64,000 bases of DNA, taken from the NCBI GenBank assembly GCA_019096065.1, contig JAGUCH010000002.1:15636501-15700500 (forward strand), given 5' to 3'. Below, piece after piece: positions 59,937 to 64,000 of the stretch. This DNA is from Paracyclopina nana (taxonomy: Eukaryota > Arthropoda > Copepoda > Cyclopoida > Cyclopettidae). The translations under genes were made by a program, and so were the position numbers. Under the pieces are notes generated by a model that was given only the letters and a program-made list of their open reading frames with translations, was not told the DNA's origin and ran no database searches. Every line of letters starts with the position of its first letter. Position 1 is the first letter of the stretch.

Positions 59937-62084
59937 TTAACTTGCTAGATAGCCCTCCTCATTTCGAGGGTAGATGTGGATGGTTTGATAAGCTGGTCCA
60001 GGCTTGCCCTTGTTGTAGGTGGCTTGGATCAACCTGGCTTGCTTCTCTTGCACAGTTATGTTTGGGTTGTCATGCACTAAGTACTTGAAGTCGTCAATGA
60101 AAGACTGGTAGCACACGGAATTTTTTCCATCAAATGTTGGCACCTCTATTGCGGACAGTTTTATATTTCGGTATCGATTGTCTCCACTGCTGTTGGAGGT
60201 CGTATTTCTCCACTCGGGAGTTCTTCCGCTTTGGTTGCCATAAGTGGGTCGGTGGCTATGATGATCTCCATGACCATCTCTCTGGTCCGAGTCTGATCCT
60301 TCTGGAGGCTCCGGGGGATTTGGGGGGCCAGGTGGTCCTCCTGGCGGGCCTGGCTGTCCAGGTGGGCCTGGCGGATCATGTCTGCTCTGGGGTGTTGGGC
60401 CGCGGTTGCTTGAAGAGTGGCTGGGATGGTTTGTTGCTGCTGAGAAAAGATATGGAAAGTTCGGAGTGCCATTCCTCGGCTGTTCTGAGCTATGCGAAGG
60501 CTGAGCATAGCCTTGGTAGTGCTTGGAGGCCGGCAGCCTCGCAGGCGGGGGTCGATTAGGGTTGAACTCGGGTGGGAGATGAGCATTCGGGCTGTACTCC
60601 TTGGAATATGCCGTGCTGCAGAACGGTGGGTCCTTGGAAGCTCCATCCAGCCAACCTTGAGCCTTCCTGCTTTGCTCTCTCACCGCAAGGTCTATCCTTG
60701 CTCTGGTGAGTGAGTCCAGTGTTAGGACTGCTTCCTTTTGGAGCTCTTGGTCATGGCGACGAGGATCGAATTCAGGATTGATGTCAGCCATTTCGGCTAC
60801 AATATCTTGCCTGATTTTATTCATTTTCAAGAGTGAATCGTTAAATTCAGAAATTTGAGTCGAATCGAGCGTTTCGCGGGCAAGAAGATTTTTTGCCTCT
60901 CGCAAAATAAATTTTATTTCATTTCTCTGCCCTTCATATTTTTCTTGTACTCTTTCCCATCTGCTTTCCAGCTCTCCTTTGGCCCTGGGGCTTGGGTTAG
61001 TCGTTGGTTGGCAGTTTTCTTGTTGGTTGGGCTCATTTTCATCTTCTCCCCCCATTTCGGGCGGAGCTTCACCTAGACTGCTGAGGAGTTCGTCAATACT
61101 GCCCTCTTCCATTGTCAGCAACCTCATCCGGATTTTTTCCACAAGGAGGGCGGTGGACTTGGCATATTTTTCTGTGAGGGTGCTCATCACTGTCGAAGCC
61201 TCCTTTGTAGCCACGTTTCTGTAGTCTTTCAGTGACTGTTCCAGATTCTTCAGTTTATTTTCAGCTTCATTCATGGCACTGACAAGGTCCGTGTTCCGCG
61301 GTTCTCCCCTTTCCAGACATTCCTTCTGATCAGTTATGAAGTTCCTCAATAGCCTAGCTTTGTGCTCAAAGTCGGCTTGCAGCTTTCTGGCATTTTGTAG
61401 CCTTTGGATTTCTTGTGCCACGGCTCCAGGATCAACCTCGTGCGAGGTGTCATTGCCAGCAGCACCGTCCTGAGATGGCTGCATGGATTCGGAGGCTGCA
61501 CTGTTGTCTTCTGTGACGGTGATGGTGGACATATTTTTCGTCTCATCGACACTGTCACCGCCACGCTGAATAGGGAGTGGTGATGATATCACTGAGTGGA
61601 ATAGTTCTTCACCTCCCAAGGAGTCGCTTTCCGAACCATCACAGCCCTCCTCTAGTTCTTCCACGGAGCTGGCCGTCGAATCTTCCTTCTCTTGAGATTG
61701 GTCCTCCGCTTCCTTAGGAGGGCTTTGAGGGGCGGTTATGACAATTTCCGGAATTCCAAAGCTTCTTTGGCCGACCTCGCCACTTTCTTCTCGAACTTCC
61801 TCATAGGCTCCTACCGTTAGTTGGGATGGAGAATCTTGTGGGGCGATGTTTTCTTTTTCTTTAGTTTGTCCACCCGCCGACAGCTGCAGAATTTCTCTGT
61901 AGCTGATCCTTTTGATGTTGAGCTCGGCTTGAGTTTTCCTTTGTAACTCGGCGATGGCGGCCTTAGTCTCTCTCTCCGTGGATTCCGGCGAAAGGGCAGC
62001 CTCTCCCTTTACTCTTCTACTCGACCTTTTAGGCTGGATGGGACTGGCTGGGGACGACTTCGATCGTTGTCTTTTCCTTGCCAT
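59937..62084 (-). CDS. BEL element gag, N-terminal part
   Basis: 715 residues from ATG 62084 (MARKRQRSKS) to a TAA at 59937. Basic NLS-like N-terminus, acidic serine-rich stretches, long heptad regions (coiled coil, about residues 225-310 and 380-440), a Pro/Gly-rich collagen-like segment (DPPGPPGQPGPPGG), and the start of the DUF1759 gag domain (AIEVPTFDGK, then YQSFIDDFKYLV). The homologous domain continues in the same frame after the TAA, so this stop interrupts the original gag. Confidence 0.85.
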   Translation of the reverse strand: MARKRQRSKSSPASPIQPKRSSRRVKGEAALSPESTERETKAAIAELQRKTQAELNIKRISYREILQLSAGGQTKEKENIAPQDSPSQLTVGAYEEVREESGEVGQRSFGIPEIVITAPQSPPKEAEDQSQEKEDSTASSVEELEEGCDGSESDSLGGEELFHSVISSPLPIQRGGDSVDETKNMSTITVTEDNSAASESMQPSQDGAAGNDTSHEVDPGAVAQEIQRLQNARKLQADFEHKARLLRNFITDQKECLERGEPRNTDLVSAMNEAENKLKNLEQSLKDYRNVATKEASTVMSTLTEKYAKSTALLVEKIRMRLLTMEEGSIDELLSSLGEAPPEMGGEDENEPNQQENCQPTTNPSPRAKGELESRWERVQEKYEGQRNEIKFILREAKNLLARETLDSTQISEFNDSLLKMNKIRQDIVAEMADINPEFDPRRHDQELQKEAVLTLDSLTRARIDLAVREQSRKAQGWLDGASKDPPFCSTAYSKEYSPNAHLPPEFNPNRPPPARLPASKHYQGYAQPSHSSEQPRNGTPNFPYLFSAATNHPSHSSSNRGPTPQSRHDPPGPPGQPGPPGGPPGPPNPPEPPEGSDSDQRDGHGDHHSHRPTYGNQSGRTPEWRNTTSNSSGDNRYRNIKLSAIEVPTFDGKNSVCYQSFIDDFKYLVHDNPNITVQEKQARLIQATYNKGKPGPAYQTIHIYPRNEEGYLAS

Positions 62085-62206
62085 CGACAAATCCAGGGAC
62101 CTTTCCCACTAGCATTTCGCCAGCTTCCAGAGGTGCTCGTCTTTTTCCGATTCAGAGGGTGTGGCAGAGGTTGCCCACTCTGAATCCCGGGTCGCAGCAC
62201 CAAAAT

Positions 62207-62464
62207 GTTTTGTAGGAGCTTCCACTGGAATCCAGGAATCCCTTGATGACGATGACAACTCGAGGCCTTGCTAACCTCGCAACAAGAAAAGTTATAAGTG
62301 ATTTACACGATGAAATAGTAAAAGTAAACAAAGTGACAGATAGAGTACTGTATTATTCGGTAGTTCTTGAGCAAGTGACGCTACAATTCTCAACAAAAAA
62401 GCGAGCCAAAAAAGAAGCGCCTCAGCAGGCCCAGCAAAAAGGGGTCGGTTTTTGATCCTCAACA
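62207..62464 (-). repeat. BEL element 5' LTR
   Basis: 258 bp, otherwise nearly identical to the 50656-50920 copy. Confidence 0.95.
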
Positions 62465-62614
62465 ACTTGTGCAAATTCTCAAGGAGCTATTTTTAGTCGA
62501 GTTTATTTGTTGCGATTTTGAGAGCCTCAATACCAACAAAGGTAAGGTTCAAATGCTTCTGAGCGTTTGGAGGTGGCGAAATATTCCATGAAATTCTAGA
62601 GCAATCATGGGTAT

Positions 62615-63096
62615 GACTGGAATACTGTTACCGTCATTGGTAATCGCGGAGCCGCTCGCGGAGCCTCCAAATCCACCTCTGCCATCAATGCTGCTTGTCG
62701 TCGTGGAGAAGCCGTTGAGACCCAGCAGAAATTTGGTGTTGGCACCAACAAGCATGCGGTGACGATGATGAACACTGCAAAGCTTGATAGGGAAACCGAG
62801 GAGCTGAAGCACAACAAGGTTCCTCTGGAGCTTGGCAAGCTCATTCAAAAGGGCAGAAATGACAAGGGGTGGACTCAAAAGGATTTTGCCACCAAAGTGG
62901 TCAATGAGTACGAGAATGGCAAGGCCGTGCCCAACCAGGTAATCCAGAAAAGACTTCCTTCCTCAAAATGTATCTCACCAAAATCTCATCACAGCAAATC
63001 ATTGCCAAAATGGAGCGTGCTCTGGAGATTAAACTTCGCGGCAAAGACAAAGGCAAACCGCTTGTTGCCAAGGCCATGACGGGCCAAGCCAAGTAA
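62615..63096 (+). pseudogene. Degraded MBF1/EDF1 (multiprotein bridging factor 1) copy
   Basis: MBF1 bridges transcription factors and TBP and also acts in ribosome-collision signalling. Two exon-like parts (62615-62938, 62995-63096; GT-AG intron of 56 bp) encode the N-terminal MBF1 domain (DWNTVTVIG..., then ACRRGEAVETQQKFGVGTNK, NTAKLDRETEELKHNKVP) and most of the HTH (LGKLIQKGRNDKGWTQKDFATK, ENGKAVPN, QIIAKMERALEIKLRGKD). About six residues of the HTH are deleted in frame between FATK and VVNEYE. No in-frame ATG exists: a TAG precedes the domain and the nearby ATGs are out of frame. A splice donor (AAAG|GTAAGG at 62541) suggests a 5' UTR exon. It could be a diverged functional gene with an unseen first exon, but the deletion argues for a decaying paralogue. 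Confidence 0.65.
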
Positions 63097-63234
63097 AGCC
63101 TCGGATGCAAAGGCCAAGGTGGGCTTACATTTTTATGATATGAAATGTAGGCTGATCTTGTTCTTTGATCACTCTGGGTGAGAGAATATTCTGCGGATGG
63201 TATCACCCACATACACAATGTGGTCTCTTTATTG

Positions 63235-64000
63235 CTACTCATCATCGAGCGCCAACATATCAAACTTATTCTTGTATACCGGAACAGCTGGCTCTTGCTC
63301 ATCATTTTCGTCATTCTCTTCCTCGCTCTCTTCAGAACTTTCACTCTCTTCCTTAACGGGTTCGACTTCTTTGTTAATGGCCAACACGTCTTCAATGACG
63401 GCAATGTCATCATGGTTCTCCCAGTCTTTAGGGTCATACTTGGGCGGTCTGAGTGCCAGCGAGAGACGGCCCTCCAAGGCCATTCGCATTATGTGGTTAG
63501 CAGCCCTGTTGACATCCAGCCTGTGCCCTCGTGCCGTGTAGTAGCCTCTTTTCTCAGCCCATGCCTCACACACCTCGAAAGTTGTCCATTTGTCCTTTTC
63601 AGCATGTGACAGTTTGAGGATGCTGGGCAGGTTGATTCTCTCTGCTATGTATTGCACCACTGCAAAAGGTTCTTTTGTTTGAGCAATAGGATAGCAACCG
63701 ATGATCACTTGGAGAGGCTTTGGCACCAATGAGGGGAACACCAGACCTGGGCAATCGGTCAGCCTCACTGTAGGCGTGATGAAAATGGTCTGGAAGTGCT
63801 TCGTGTGGCCAGGTGTTTTAGAAACACTCACCACTCTGCGACCCACAAGTGAGTTGATGAGGCTGGATTTGCCCACATTGGGCTGACCCACCATGCCCAC
63901 CGTGATCATTTTGCGCTGTTCCTCGGACTCCTCGTTGGGAGCTACAACTTCTTGGCTCTCTTCGTCGTCTTTGCAGGCTTCAATTTTTTCCCTCCAATTT
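63235..64000 (-). CDS. GNL1: GNL1 (HSR1/MMR1-type) circularly permuted GTPase, C-terminal part
   Basis: Nucleolar/cytoplasmic GTPase of the YlqF/YawG group; its N-terminal part, including G4, lies beyond the window. Seen: the G1 P-loop GMVGQPNVGKSSLIN, G2-like Thr region with VSVSKTPGHTKHFQT, G3 DCPGLVFPS, then the GNL1-specific tail YPIAQTKEP, ICEAWAEKRGY-type block (VCEAWAEKRGYYTARG), NRAANHIMRMALEGRLSL and an acidic end (ESSEESEEENDENDEQ). The order G1 then G3 after an upstream G4 is the permutation expected. It converges on the MBF1 copy with 138 bp between. Confidence 0.93.
   Translation of the reverse strand, partial: NWREKIEACKDDEESQEVVAPNEESEEQRKMITVGMVGQPNVGKSSLINSLVGRRVVSVSKTPGHTKHFQTIFITPTVRLTDCPGLVFPSLVPKPLQVIIGCYPIAQTKEPFAVVQYIAERINLPSILKLSHAEKDKWTTFEVCEAWAEKRGYYTARGHRLDVNRAANHIMRMALEGRLSLALRPPKYDPKDWENHDDIAVIEDVLAINKEVEPVKEESESSEESEEENDENDEQEPAVPVYKNKFDMLALDDE

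Larger units (their letters stand above)
50656..62464 (-). mobile_element. BEL/Pao-type LTR retrotransposon with a third ORF
   Basis: 11.8 kb bounded by LTRs 50656-50920 and 62207-62464 (TGTTTTGTAGG ... CCTCAACA) with a perfect 5-bp target duplication ACTTG (50651-50655; 62465-62469). Transcribed on the minus strand from the right LTR. A TGGTGCTGCGACCCGGG primer-binding-site candidate lies just inside it, and a GGGGGGAGAA purine tract abuts the left LTR. Order: gag (DUF1759-type), zinc knuckles, protease, RT, RNase H, integrase, DUF5641-type tail, then an extra 1,232-residue ORF. The LTRs differ by one substitution and a 7-8-bp indel, so the copy is young, yet its gag-pol carries multiple in-frame stops. 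Confidence 0.94.

Overview
The window is nuclear DNA of an animal, most likely an arthropod. It has compact genes with 50-70 bp GT-AG introns, conserved animal single-copy genes on both strands, and intergenic and intronic DNA packed with inverted-repeat elements, tRNA-related repeats and two LTR retrotransposons. The species cannot be fixed from the sequence alone.

Left part (1-12.3 kb): the N-terminal half of an XPG/ERCC5 nuclease (cut by the window edge), a minisatellite, a single-domain rhodanese, adenosine kinase and a FASTK-family mitochondrial RNA protein, all on the minus strand. A cluster of MITE-like elements follows (8.1-9.2 kb), then a plus-strand BTB-C2H2 zinc-finger gene whose last exon has been copied three times downstream as dead fragments.

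Middle (13.3-27.4 kb): nibrin (FHA-BRCT, Mre11/ATM-binding tail), minus strand, with a 5.7 kb intron holding concentric inverted repeats. A hAT-type MITE with an exact 8-bp target duplication is next, then SHOC2 (plus) facing DDX24 (minus) with their poly(A) signals only about 30 bp apart.

Repeat-rich block (27.7-37.7 kb): a small MITE, a foldback-like element whose arms are minisatellites and which encloses a repeat carrying two tRNA-like units, a Gypsy-type LTR element in minus orientation (30,428-35,588) whose reverse transcriptase core is replaced by an in-frame 78-bp repeat array, and another twin-tRNA-like repeat.

Right gene cluster (38.1-50.4 kb): the KAT2 (GCN5/PCAF) acetyltransferase, with an intronless SMP-C2 membrane protein gene nested antisense in its last intron; an MFSD5-like transporter; a TMEM59-like Golgi/endosome protein; CIAO1; and an adenosine-deaminase-like enzyme (MAPDA/ADAL) 20 bp upstream of CIAO1.

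Right end (50.7-64 kb): an 11.8 kb BEL/Pao-type element in minus orientation with a perfect 5-bp target duplication. Its gag-pol frame carries several in-frame stops, but an extra 1,232-residue third ORF, joined to pol by an ATGA stop/start overlap, is fully open. This is the best candidate here for something undescribed. The element sits directly upstream of a degraded MBF1/EDF1 copy, and the window ends inside GNL1.

The host genes serve mainly housekeeping roles: DNA repair (XPG, nibrin), nucleoside metabolism (adenosine kinase, MAPDA), RNA and ribosome work (FASTK, DDX24, GNL1), Fe-S assembly (CIAO1), Ras-MAPK signalling (SHOC2) and transcription (KAT2, MBF1). Nothing suggests that neighbours work in one pathway, except possibly the tight MAPDA-CIAO1 pair.
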